Shown here: piece after piece, positions 1-5,510 of the stretch
How the letters are laid out: every line of letters begins with the position of its first letter
Numbering within the stretch: the stretch's first letter is position 1
Source of the DNA: Clostridia bacterium
GTDB lineage: Bacteria; Bacillota; Clostridia; Christensenellales; DTU072
DNA: 5,671 nucleotides
Assembly (NCBI GenBank): GCA_028699795.1
Contig: JAQVTZ010000117.1
Span: forward strand, 1 to 5,671
Reading direction: 5' to 3'
Notes under the pieces: model-generated
Databases searched by the model: none
What the model was told of the DNA's origin: nothing
Seen by the model: only the letters and a program-made list of their open reading frames with translations
Made by a program: the position numbers and the translations under genes

Positions 1-1
1 C

Positions 2-262
2 CCGTGGGAATGGGAGTACGGCTACCATAGCGCCGATCAAGGCAAAGTGTGGGCAGAAGCCTTAAAACTGGGGGCGACAACATCGATAAAGGGCGCACCC
101 TGCGACCGTTGTAGCATAAAAATACATTGCGGGGCGTGGGATAGCCGGTATGCCGGAGCGTTTAACGGCGCGGGATTGAAAGCGGTTGAGGGGGAATATC
201 CGCAAGCCCCCGGGTATTATTTTGACCAGAACCCGGCGAACAAGATGGAGGGATGGGTATGA
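2..262 (+). CDS. Partial protein (3' end) with C-x2-C-x5-C cluster; possible Fe-S nuclease
   Basis: The reading frame is open from the left edge, so this is the last 86 residues of a gene that starts outside the window. The GTG at 47 is internal to the open frame and is probably not the start. Visible features are an aromatic stretch (PWEWEYGYH, residues 1-9) and three cysteines at residues 34, 37 and 43 spaced C-x2-C-x5-C, followed by about 43 residues rich in Gly, Ala and Tyr. That spacing is known from the C-terminal 4Fe-4S cluster of Cas4 and AddB/RecB-family PD-(D/E)XK nucleases, which phages often carry in their replication or recombination regions. The catalytic domain and the distal fourth cysteine would lie upstream and cannot be seen. 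A zinc-binding protein is an equally open reading. The stop overlaps the next start as ATGA. The existence of the gene is fairly sure; the function is a guess. Confidence 0.6.
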   Translation, partial: PWEWEYGYHSADQGKVWAEALKLGATTSIKGAPCDRCSIKIHCGAWDSRYAGAFNGAGLKAVEGEYPQAPGYYFDQNPANKMEGWV

Positions 263-423
263 GTGGTAAAAAATATAAACATTTCAGAAAAATCGTGAAG
301 AACGAAACGCGCAAGAGCATTGACGCTAACTGTGAGAGTTATATGCGCGCGATTAAGCATTTAAGCTTTTACAGTAGACTAAAGCTTGCGTGGCGGGCTT
401 TTTGGAAAGTGATGAACGCATAA
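259..423 (+). CDS. Small basic phage protein, 54 aa, unknown function
   Basis: This 54-residue gene starts with the ATG that overlaps the previous stop as ATGA. A GGAGG at 247-251, seven bases upstream, supports that start. The N-terminal half is rich in Lys and Arg (SGKKYKHFRKIVKNETRK). The C-terminal part (roughly residues 36-54, FYSRLKLAWRAFWKVMNA) could form a short amphipathic helix with aromatic residues. That is too short and too charged for a confident membrane anchor, although membrane association is possible. I recognise no family. Its place in a tight run of small co-directional genes is typical of phage accessory genes. The call rests on SD, overlap and spacing, not on homology. 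Confidence 0.6.
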   Translation: MSGKKYKHFRKIVKNETRKSIDANCESYMRAIKHLSFYSRLKLAWRAFWKVMNA

Positions 424-438
424 AAAGAGGAGGGGGAT

Positions 439-654
439 ATGAAGTGTCCAAGTTCGGAAGAGATCGCAAATGTTCTTGATACAATTAAGATTGGGATAGA
501 CAAAAGCAGTTTCGGGCCGTTGTATCTGTTCGAGGACAATATGGATATTACAAAAAAGAAGGTCAACCAACTGGCGTTCGCCATATTGCCGCAAGTCATG
601 AAACACGTTTTTGACAAAACTGAATTTAGGGGGGCAGATGGGATACAAAAGTAG
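439..654 (+). CDS. Hypothetical phage protein, 71 aa
   Basis: The ATG at 439 follows a strong Shine-Dalgarno run (AGGAGG at 428-433, continuing in G) with five bases of spacing, one of the best ribosome sites in the window. The 71-residue product is mixed in charge with no cysteine pairs, membrane segment or recognised motif. It is probably mostly helical (SEEIANVLDTIKIGIDK, then KKKVNQLAFAILPQVMKHVF). It ends with TAG and overlaps the start of the next gene by 17 bases, which implies co-translation. No function can be assigned. The strong SD and the position within a gene run make it likely to be expressed. Confidence 0.6.
   Translation: MKCPSSEEIANVLDTIKIGIDKSSFGPLYLFEDNMDITKKKVNQLAFAILPQVMKHVFDKTEFRGADGIQK
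628..634 (+). promoter_or_regulatory. Ribosome binding site that sets the start of the 52-aa gene
   Basis: The run AGGGGGG ends three bases before the ATG at 638. It favours that ATG over the in-frame TTG at 611, which has no purine-rich site upstream. The spacing is short for a classical SD, so the choice is likely but not certain. Confidence 0.5.
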
Positions 655-796
655 GGGTAATTATCCGGTAACTGTTTGCATTAAGCGGTGTGCTAACCGA
701 AGCGACGAGAACTGCAAAAAATGTTTGGGGTCGGGATTGTTTAAGGCCATTGAAGAAGAGCCCACCAGCGAGGATACGGGGGAGGGAGCAAAATGA
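638..796 (+). CDS. Small four-cysteine protein, 52 aa, possible zinc ribbon
   Basis: The product is 52 residues from the ATG at 638; a TTG at 611 in the same frame would add nine residues but lacks an SD. Four cysteines lie at residues 14, 18, 26 and 29 (C-x3-C, seven residues, then C-x2-C). This compact arrangement could hold one zinc ion as a small zinc ribbon or treble-clef-like knuckle. The C-terminal third is acidic (KAIEEEPTSEDTGEG) and probably disordered. Small zinc-finger proteins are common in phage early regions, where they bind nucleic acid or host proteins, but no family is recognised here. The stop overlaps the next start as ATGA. Confidence 0.55.
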   Translation: MGYKSRGNYPVTVCIKRCANRSDENCKKCLGSGLFKAIEEEPTSEDTGEGAK

Positions 797-1059
797 ATGT
801 TGAGGAAGCGATCGACACCGGGTTGAGGGTCAGAAAATACTATGTTTTGAAACGGAAGAAGAGGCGCTTACGCATAAAATCTTTTAGGAATTTACTTAGG
901 TTTTTCACATATGTGTTAGCAGTGTCGGGGTTCCCATACGAAGAGATACGGTACAGAATGTGTTATGACTTTGGAATCAAAAGGAGCTTATGCACCTACA
1001 AAAGATACGTCGCAGAGATGAACGCTAAACTTAAGGAGGACGGTGTTGAACTAGAGTAA
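793..1059 (+). CDS. Small very basic protein, 88 aa; possible HTH DNA-binding protein
   Basis: The start is the ATG overlapping the preceding TGA, with GGAGGGAG at 781-788 as ribosome site. The 88-residue product has a strongly basic segment at residues 12-33 (RVRKYYVLKRKKRRLRIKSF), then a hydrophobic helix (LLRFFTYVLAVSGF). Residues 49-75 (YEEIRYRMCYDFGIKRSLCTYKRYVAE) could fold as a helix-turn-helix, with EEIRYRM as first helix and SLCTYKRYVAE as recognition helix. This is the last gene before the terminator and the late operon, a position often taken by late-transcription activators such as ArpU or RinA types. I see no direct sequence match to those families. A DNA-binding role is inferred from charge, fold guess and position only. 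Confidence 0.6.
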   Translation: MNVEEAIDTGLRVRKYYVLKRKKRRLRIKSFRNLLRFFTYVLAVSGFPYEEIRYRMCYDFGIKRSLCTYKRYVAEMNAKLKEDGVELE

Positions 1060-1061
1060 AA

Positions 1062-1071
1062 TGATACTTTT
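1062..1071 (+). repeat. Direct repeat copy 1 (TGATACTTTT)
   Basis: Perfect 10-bp match to the copy at 1138-1147, 76 bp apart start to start. The following dozen bases are also loosely alike (CTAT and TAA shared, with a one-base offset). The copies sit on either side of the terminator in the only real intergenic gap. They could be a regulator or polymerase-recognition site, but A/T-rich chance similarity is possible. Confidence 0.45.
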
Positions 1072-1105
1072 CTAGCTATCTTAAAAAAATTAAGTTGTTA
1101 TACCT

Positions 1106-1138
1106 AAAGGGGTTACGGAAACGTAACCCCTTTTTTTT
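1106..1138 (+). terminator. Rho-independent terminator with GAAA tetraloop
   Basis: A perfect 9-bp stem has arms GGGGTTACG (1109-1117) and CGTAACCCC (1122-1130), closed by a GNRA-type GAAA loop (1118-1121) and followed by eight T at 1131-1138. Three A at 1106-1108 can extend the stem to 12 bp by pairing with the first three T. It is oriented to end plus-strand transcripts from the upstream small genes. On the minus strand only a short T run follows the stem, so it is mainly one-directional. It separates the small-gene region from the late operon, so late genes need either their own promoter or antitermination. Confidence 0.93.
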
Positions 1139-1147
1139 GATACTTTT
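1138..1147 (+). repeat. Direct repeat copy 2 (TGATACTTTT)
   Basis: Second copy of the 10-bp direct repeat first seen at 1062-1071. It begins on the last T of the terminator tract and lies 23 bases upstream of the first late gene start at 1170. If functional it is placed like a late-promoter or activator element, but no consensus -10/-35 pair accompanies it. Confidence 0.4.
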
Positions 1148-1169
1148 TGACTATGTATAAGAGGCATAT

Positions 1170-1424
1170 ATGGAAAACCCAGAGAAAAGCAATCGCATTG
1201 AGTTCCCGGTCTTAACCCCGGAGCAAATAAACACGTTGCAAGTTGACGCGGCTATTCGGCTTATTGGCGAATATACCGTTATCTTGACGAGAATTAATAA
1301 GCAGGTGAGAGATCAAATGCTTCAGTTCGGCCAAGCCAAGATGAAACTTGATGAGCTTAAAAACGATAAACAGACGTTAATCGAATTGATGAGGGCTGTG
1401 AAGGTTATTGCTACCCAGCCATAA
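1170..1424 (+). CDS. Small probable coiled-coil protein at head of late operon, 84 aa
   Basis: This is the first gene after the terminator. An AGAGG at 1160-1164 lies five bases before the ATG. The 84-residue product begins with a polar, proline-containing stretch (MENPEKSNRIEFPVLTPEQ). A long helix follows from about residue 20 to 78, with heptad-like hydrophobic spacing and many charged residues (AAIRLIGEYTVILTRINKQVRDQMLQFGQAKMKLDELKND and on), which suggests a coiled coil or helical bundle. No enzyme motif, cysteine or membrane segment is seen. It sits directly before the small terminase in the same reading frame, 12 bases from stop to start. It may serve packaging or head assembly, but this is inferred from position only. 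No family is recognised. Confidence 0.65.
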   Translation: MENPEKSNRIEFPVLTPEQINTLQVDAAIRLIGEYTVILTRINKQVRDQMLQFGQAKMKLDELKNDKQTLIELMRAVKVIATQP

Positions 1425-1436
1425 CAAATAAAACCT

Positions 1437-1901
1437 ATGAATTTAAAAAAGAGTGATGTCCATATAGGACGAATACTACTAAGCCTTGAAAACGGGGCTT
1501 CTCTTCGTGCCGCTTGCGAAGCCGCGAAGATAACCCCGTGGACGTTCTGGAAATGGCGCAAAGACGACCCTACACTCGAAGACCGCGTCAAACAGATAGA
1601 ACTGTCAAACATTTCTATTGTTGAGGGCGCATTATTTGCCACGGCGATAGGCGGGGCGATTGTCGGGACAAAAAAGAAGTATCGTTACGGGAAACTCGTC
1701 GAAGAAGAAGAAAAGCTTGCTCCTCCGAATGTAGTAGCCCAGATTTTTTATCTTACAAACCATGCGCCGGACAGATACAAAAACAATAGAGATAGATTTT
1801 TGGGCAATGGCGATAAAGACCTTATTGAAAGCGAATACGAAATTCTTTCCGATGACGAAGAACAAGAAGCGGCAGAAATGCTAAAAGAGTTTCAAAAATG
1901 A
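1437..1901 (+). CDS. terS: Terminase small subunit (TerS), HTH type
   Basis: The 154-residue product matches small terminases in length, position and layout. These proteins form a ring that binds phage DNA at the packaging start and hands it to the large subunit. Residues 19-41 (NGASLRAACEAAKITPWTFWKWR) form a clear helix-turn-helix. Residues 62-114 carry the family-typical core: VEGALFATAIGG, a basic KKKYRYG loop, an acidic patch, then PPNVVAQIFYLTNHAPDRYK, the usual 'FYLxNxxPxxW/Y' signature of HTH-type TerS. The C-terminus (about 128-150) is acidic and is the likely contact with TerL. The ATG at 1437 has no evident SD in the A-rich 12-base gap after the preceding stop, so translation probably depends on coupling. 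The stop overlaps the large-subunit start as ATGA. Confidence 0.9.
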   Translation: MNLKKSDVHIGRILLSLENGASLRAACEAAKITPWTFWKWRKDDPTLEDRVKQIELSNISIVEGALFATAIGGAIVGTKKKYRYGKLVEEEEKLAPPNVVAQIFYLTNHAPDRYKNNRDRFLGNGDKDLIESEYEILSDDEEQEAAEMLKEFQK

Positions 1902-3193
1902 CGAGATCAAAGTCAAAAGATTACAATCCACACCGTGGGCAAAAAGCGTTTCACTATGCGATAGATCATGTGAAACGGTTTGTCGCTATGGTATGTGGGA
2001 TACGTGGCGGGAAGACGTATTCAGGGGCGCGGCAGGCGCTAAGAATGGCATGGAACGCTAAAAACGACGGTGTTTTTGGGATTATAGCGCCGACATACAA
2101 AATGCTCAAACGCACAACATGGCTTGAGTTCAAAAAGGCGGCTAGACCGTGGATATTAAACGAAAACAGATCAGATCACATAATCACACTTAAAAACGGC
2201 AGGCAAGTTTTTGGGTTTACGGCAGAAGACCCTAACAGTATCCGAAACGTGACCCTAAACGGGTTCTGGGCAGATGAGGCGCGAGAGGCTAAGAATTTCG
2301 GCGAGTTATGGGACGTTCTTCTGGGCCGCGTGCTTTCCACGGGCGGGAAAGGGATTGTAACGACCAGCCCCAATGGTTTTGATGATATTTACCGCATATT
2401 CGTCGAGGAACGCGACAAAGATTATCTGATGTTGAGTTTCCCTACTTACATCAACAACTATATTTCAGCCGAAGCGATAGACGACCTTAAACGCAAGTAT
2501 GACGAGAAGTTCGCCAAACAAGAGATATATGGCGAGTTTGTTGTATTCGAGGGGCAAGTCTATTACACGTTCAACAGGCACGAAAACGCAGGTGATCTGG
2601 CGTTTCAAATAGCTCGATATGATGACGAAAAACCGATTTGTCTATGCTGTGATTTTAACGTCGACCCGATGGCGTGGGTTTTGGCGCAGGTGCATACACG
2701 GCTTGACGGGTTAAAAGAAGTCAGGGTAATTGACGAGATCTTTCTTCGTAATTCCAACACCCCAGAAGCGTGCAAAGAATTTAAAACGCGGTATCCCAAC
2801 CATGAAGCAGGCGTGGTTCTTTACGGGGACGAAACAGGCAATCAACGATCTTCCATCTCAAATATTACAAACTGGAAAATTATAGAAACAGAGCTTGCGA
2901 GGTACGGCGTACAAAAGCGTGTGCCGACACACAATCCACCTGAACGTGACAGGATAAATGCTGTAAACGGTATGATATGCAACTCTAAAGGCGAACGCAG
3001 GGTTTTCGTGAACCCTAATTGTAAAAACATAATCCGAGATCTCGAACAGGTGGCGTACAAAGAGGGTAGCGCCCAGATAGATAAAAGCAGTGGCAAAGAT
3101 AAAATGCTGACACATTCAAGCGACGCCTTCGGATACATGATCGAAAAAGAATTTAGTCTTAACCGAGGCGAAATAAGGGGCTTAAGCATATGA
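1898..3193 (+). CDS. terL: Terminase large subunit (TerL), ATPase and nuclease
   Basis: The 431-residue DNA-packaging motor joins an ATPase that translocates DNA into the prohead to a nuclease that cuts the concatemer. An adenine-binding Q is seen at residue 15 (RGQKAF). Walker A is CGIRGGKT at 33-40, with Cys instead of the usual Gly/Ala in the first position. Walker B is FWADEA at 123-128 with Asp126 and catalytic Glu127. Motif III (coupling) is TTSP at 155-158. The RNase H-like nuclease half follows with likely metal-binding acids Asp252 (CDFNVDP), Asp311 (YGDETG) and Asp409 (HSSDAFGY). All key residues are present, and the length is normal for a compact Terminase_6-type protein. The ATG overlaps the TerS stop; the SD is weak (AAGAG at 1885-1889), so coupled translation is likely. 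Confidence 0.96.
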   Translation: MTRSKSKDYNPHRGQKAFHYAIDHVKRFVAMVCGIRGGKTYSGARQALRMAWNAKNDGVFGIIAPTYKMLKRTTWLEFKKAARPWILNENRSDHIITLKNGRQVFGFTAEDPNSIRNVTLNGFWADEAREAKNFGELWDVLLGRVLSTGGKGIVTTSPNGFDDIYRIFVEERDKDYLMLSFPTYINNYISAEAIDDLKRKYDEKFAKQEIYGEFVVFEGQVYYTFNRHENAGDLAFQIARYDDEKPICLCCDFNVDPMAWVLAQVHTRLDGLKEVRVIDEIFLRNSNTPEACKEFKTRYPNHEAGVVLYGDETGNQRSSISNITNWKIIETELARYGVQKRVPTHNPPERDRINAVNGMICNSKGERRVFVNPNCKNIIRDLEQVAYKEGSAQIDKSSGKDKMLTHSSDAFGYMIEKEFSLNRGEIRGLSI

Positions 3194-4713
3194 GTATACA
3201 AAAACTTATAGAAAACCCGCATCAAATATATGCCAAATATCGCGACTACTGGGATTTTCTTTTAGAGAGTTATGAGGGTGGAAAAGATTATATCGGGGAT
3301 TATCTCACGACCGGGACAAAGATATATGCAAACGGTAAAGCGATAAAACTTACCGAACGCACGCATCTTTTTAAACATAAAAAAGAGCGTAGTGAAGATT
3401 ATAAAGACCGCGTAAAGATGAGCTATTATTACAACTTTTGCGCGCCGATAGTCGATATCTACACTAACCATCTATTCAAAAAACCCATCATAGAGGACTG
3501 GGGCAAAAACAAAAAAGATATTGAGCTTCGCAAAGAAAACATAGATTGCAAGGATAGTTCGATTTACGAGTTCCGCAAAGAGATGGCAGATCTGGCCCAG
3601 ATATTCGGGGTAGCTTATGTAATAACCGACAAACCCGACACAGACAAAGAAGTTCTTTCGCAACAGGACGTTATCGATAACGACTTGTTCCCGTATTTCA
3701 CACTATTCTACCCGCAGGACGTTGTCAACTGGGCGTTAGACGAGTTCGGGCGGCCTTACTGGGTGTTACTGCGTGAGCAACGCGATGGGAATATCGACCC
3801 GTTTAATTTTGATCCTAAAAACAATAAAACCGTAAATTACAGGATATGGACACGTAGCGAATGGATATTGTTTGATTTTGAAGGTGAGGAGATAAAACGC
3901 GGGAACCACAAGCTTGGGGTTGTGCCTATAACGCCTGTCTATAACAAACGCAGTAAAAAGAATGATTTCCTCGGGGTTTCCACCCTTGCAGATATAGCCT
4001 ACATTGCAAAAGACGTTTACAACTCATGTTCAGAACTGAAACAAATATTGCGCGATCAGACGTTCGCAGTGCTTACATTGCAAGGGCAAAGCAGTGAGTA
4101 CGATGAAGTGTCAGTAGGGACTTCGCGAGCTTTATTGTATCCCCCAGAACGTAACGCCCCGGCATTTATATCCCCGCCATCGAGTAACGCGGAAGTTTAT
4201 TTCGCACACATTGACAGACAAATCTCTGCCATGTTCAAACTGGCCAAGCTCGAAGGCGCAAGCGCCAAATTCGAGGGGCAAAGCGCTATCCAACAGACGG
4301 GCGTATCAAAAGCATGGGATTTTAATGAAACAAATCAGGCGCTATCAGACAAAGCGGACAATCTCCAAGACGCCGAGATGAAGATGTGGAGATTGTTTTT
4401 TGAATGGGACGAAAAAGAGTTTGACGGGTCGGTTATCTATCCCGACGAGTTCAGTGTGCAAAGTTTGATGGAAGATTTAACCGAAGCTGAAAAATCAATG
4501 CGGCTTAACATCGGCAAGAGTTTCAATATCGAAGTCAAGAAAGCTATCGTCAAGAAAAAGTTTCCTCGTATTGATGATAAAGAGTTGCAGAAAATGCTTG
4601 ATGAAATTGAGCAGGCAGAAGGACAGTCGGAAGGTAGCCGCCTGTTCGATCGATTGACGAAACCTACTGTAAACGCCGACTTTGGCGGAAAAACAAAGGA
4701 GAACCAAATATGA
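3190..4713 (+). CDS. Portal protein
   Basis: The 507-residue protein fits the head-tail portal that forms a twelve-subunit ring at one capsid vertex, through which TerL drives DNA. It lies directly after TerL, as portals normally do. Recognisable stretches are SYYYNFCAPIVDIYTNHLFKKPI (78-100), the wing opening common to portals; FPYFTLFYPQDVVNWALDE (167-185) in a beta-rich region; GVSTLADIAYIAKDVYNSCSELKQILRDQ (262-290), a long helix fitting the stem; and GVSKAWDFNETNQALSDKADNLQDAEMKMWRLF (371-403), the usual 'K.WDF..TN..L..KA..L...E' portal signature. The C-terminal 425-480 is helical and charged, like a crown. The sequence resembles the DUF4055-like group, but that assignment is from memory. 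The start overlaps the TerL stop as ATGA, with AAGGGG at 3175-3180 as SD. Confidence 0.9.
   Translation: MSIQKLIENPHQIYAKYRDYWDFLLESYEGGKDYIGDYLTTGTKIYANGKAIKLTERTHLFKHKKERSEDYKDRVKMSYYYNFCAPIVDIYTNHLFKKPIIEDWGKNKKDIELRKENIDCKDSSIYEFRKEMADLAQIFGVAYVITDKPDTDKEVLSQQDVIDNDLFPYFTLFYPQDVVNWALDEFGRPYWVLLREQRDGNIDPFNFDPKNNKTVNYRIWTRSEWILFDFEGEEIKRGNHKLGVVPITPVYNKRSKKNDFLGVSTLADIAYIAKDVYNSCSELKQILRDQTFAVLTLQGQSSEYDEVSVGTSRALLYPPERNAPAFISPPSSNAEVYFAHIDRQISAMFKLAKLEGASAKFEGQSAIQQTGVSKAWDFNETNQALSDKADNLQDAEMKMWRLFFEWDEKEFDGSVIYPDEFSVQSLMEDLTEAEKSMRLNIGKSFNIEVKKAIVKKKFPRIDDKELQKMLDEIEQAEGQSEGSRLFDRLTKPTVNADFGGKTKENQI
4249..4289 (+). repeat. Tandem 21-nt repeat with nested hairpin inside portal gene
   Basis: Two imperfect copies with a 21-base (seven-codon) period encode LEGASAK and FEGQSAI (portal residues 354-367). 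Copy 1 and the start of copy 2 also form an inverted repeat: CTCGAA (4249-4254) pairs with TTCGAG (4270-4275), enclosing GGCG/CGCC (4255-4258 and 4263-4266). This gives a possible mRNA hairpin with a three-base bulge. It may simply follow from the protein repeat. Confidence 0.5.
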
Positions 4714-5480
4714 TTAAATTATGGGCAATTGGTATGTTCGCGCATTTAGGGTTATTCAAGATTTTGTTTAATAGTCGTGGCGAGGCTGGATCCGGCGGGG
4801 ATGGTAAAGCAGGCGAACCCGGAGATAAGGGGGCAGGGAAGACCTTCACACAAGACCAGCTTGACGCTATCGTCCAAGATAGATTGTCGCGCGAACGCAA
4901 GAAATTCGCAGACTACGATGATTTAGCAAAGTTTAAACAGGAACACGATAAAAATGTTGAAGCGACGAAAGAAAAAGAACTGGAATCACAACGGAAATAC
5001 GAAGAAGTAAAGAAAACTTGGGAAGGCAAAGAAGCAGAGTACCAAAAGAAACTAAGAGAGGCAGACGAAGCAAACAGAAATCTTAGAATTGACTATAGCC
5101 TAAATTCCGAGATTTCCAAACTCAACGCTTATCCAGAAGCGGCGCAGGCTATCAGACCGTTAATCGTTCTCGACAAAGATGGTATGCCAAAAATCAAAGG
5201 CAAGAACGAGCACGGGATTGATACCGAATTACCTCTTGCAGAGGGTGTAAAGAAATTTTTAGATGACCGTCCGTATTTGGTTAAGGCTAGTAGCCAAACA
5301 AAGGGCGGGGGCACACTACCGGCGGGCGGTGGTGGTTCTGGCGAAGGGATAACAGACCTTGCGACCCTTAACGACCAGTATTTAAAAGCTATTAGTTCGG
5401 GGAACCATAAGCTTGCAGGGGAAATCAAGATGAAAATGAAAGCGTATTTCGCGTCAAAAGAAATATCGCGATCTGTTTAA
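4710..5480 (+). CDS. Capsid scaffold-like protein
   Basis: The 256-residue protein lies between portal and capsid genes, the usual place for a scaffold that guides capsid protein into a prohead and then leaves. An unusual hydrophobic N-terminus (residues 1-20, MIKLWAIGMFAHLGLFKILF) is followed by a Gly/charged linker (24-44). FTQDQLDAIVQDRLSRERKKFADYDDLAKFK (46-76) is typical of phage scaffold or DUF4355-like proteins. A charged coiled coil runs to about 125. A small domain (131-193) follows with DKDGMPK and KKFLDDRPYLVK, then a Gly-rich linker (198-213) and a basic helical tail (about 220-250), the likely capsid-contact end. No protease motif is seen. The start overlaps the portal stop as ATGA with AAAGGAG at 4695-4701 as SD. 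The role is inferred from layout and position. Confidence 0.85.
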   Translation: MIKLWAIGMFAHLGLFKILFNSRGEAGSGGDGKAGEPGDKGAGKTFTQDQLDAIVQDRLSRERKKFADYDDLAKFKQEHDKNVEATKEKELESQRKYEEVKKTWEGKEAEYQKKLREADEANRNLRIDYSLNSEISKLNAYPEAAQAIRPLIVLDKDGMPKIKGKNEHGIDTELPLAEGVKKFLDDRPYLVKASSQTKGGGTLPAGGGGSGEGITDLATLNDQYLKAISSGNHKLAGEIKMKMKAYFASKEISRSV

Positions 5481-5510
5481 CAAACAACGAATTAAGAAAG
5501 AGGTGCTGAA

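Noticed and set aside
47..49. GTG at 47 as the start of the first gene
   Set aside because: The frame is open to the left edge with sensible protein sequence, so the gene very probably begins outside the window.
611..637. TTG start at 611 for the four-cysteine protein
   Set aside because: No SD precedes it, whereas the ATG at 638 has a G-rich site immediately upstream.
1080..1094. Inverted repeat CTTAA/TTAAG around five A
   Set aside because: Only five A/T-rich base pairs; weak as a hairpin and likely by chance in this A-rich gap, though an operator cannot be excluded.
1137..1161. Possible promoter with TTGATA (1137-1142) and TATAAG (1156-1161)
   Set aside because: The spacing is only 13 bases, the -10-like hexamer overlaps the SD of the gene at 1170, and the transcript would start almost on the ATG.
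1322..1642. Minus-strand open frame of 106 codons across the 84-aa gene and TerS
   Set aside because: Overlaps two plus-strand genes, one with clear family signatures, and has no recognisable protein features.
2842..3225. Minus-strand open frame of 127 codons opposite the large terminase gene, and similar minus-strand frames elsewhere
   Set aside because: It lies opposite a well-supported gene, has no SD or recognised motif, and its product looks like a complementary-strand shadow.
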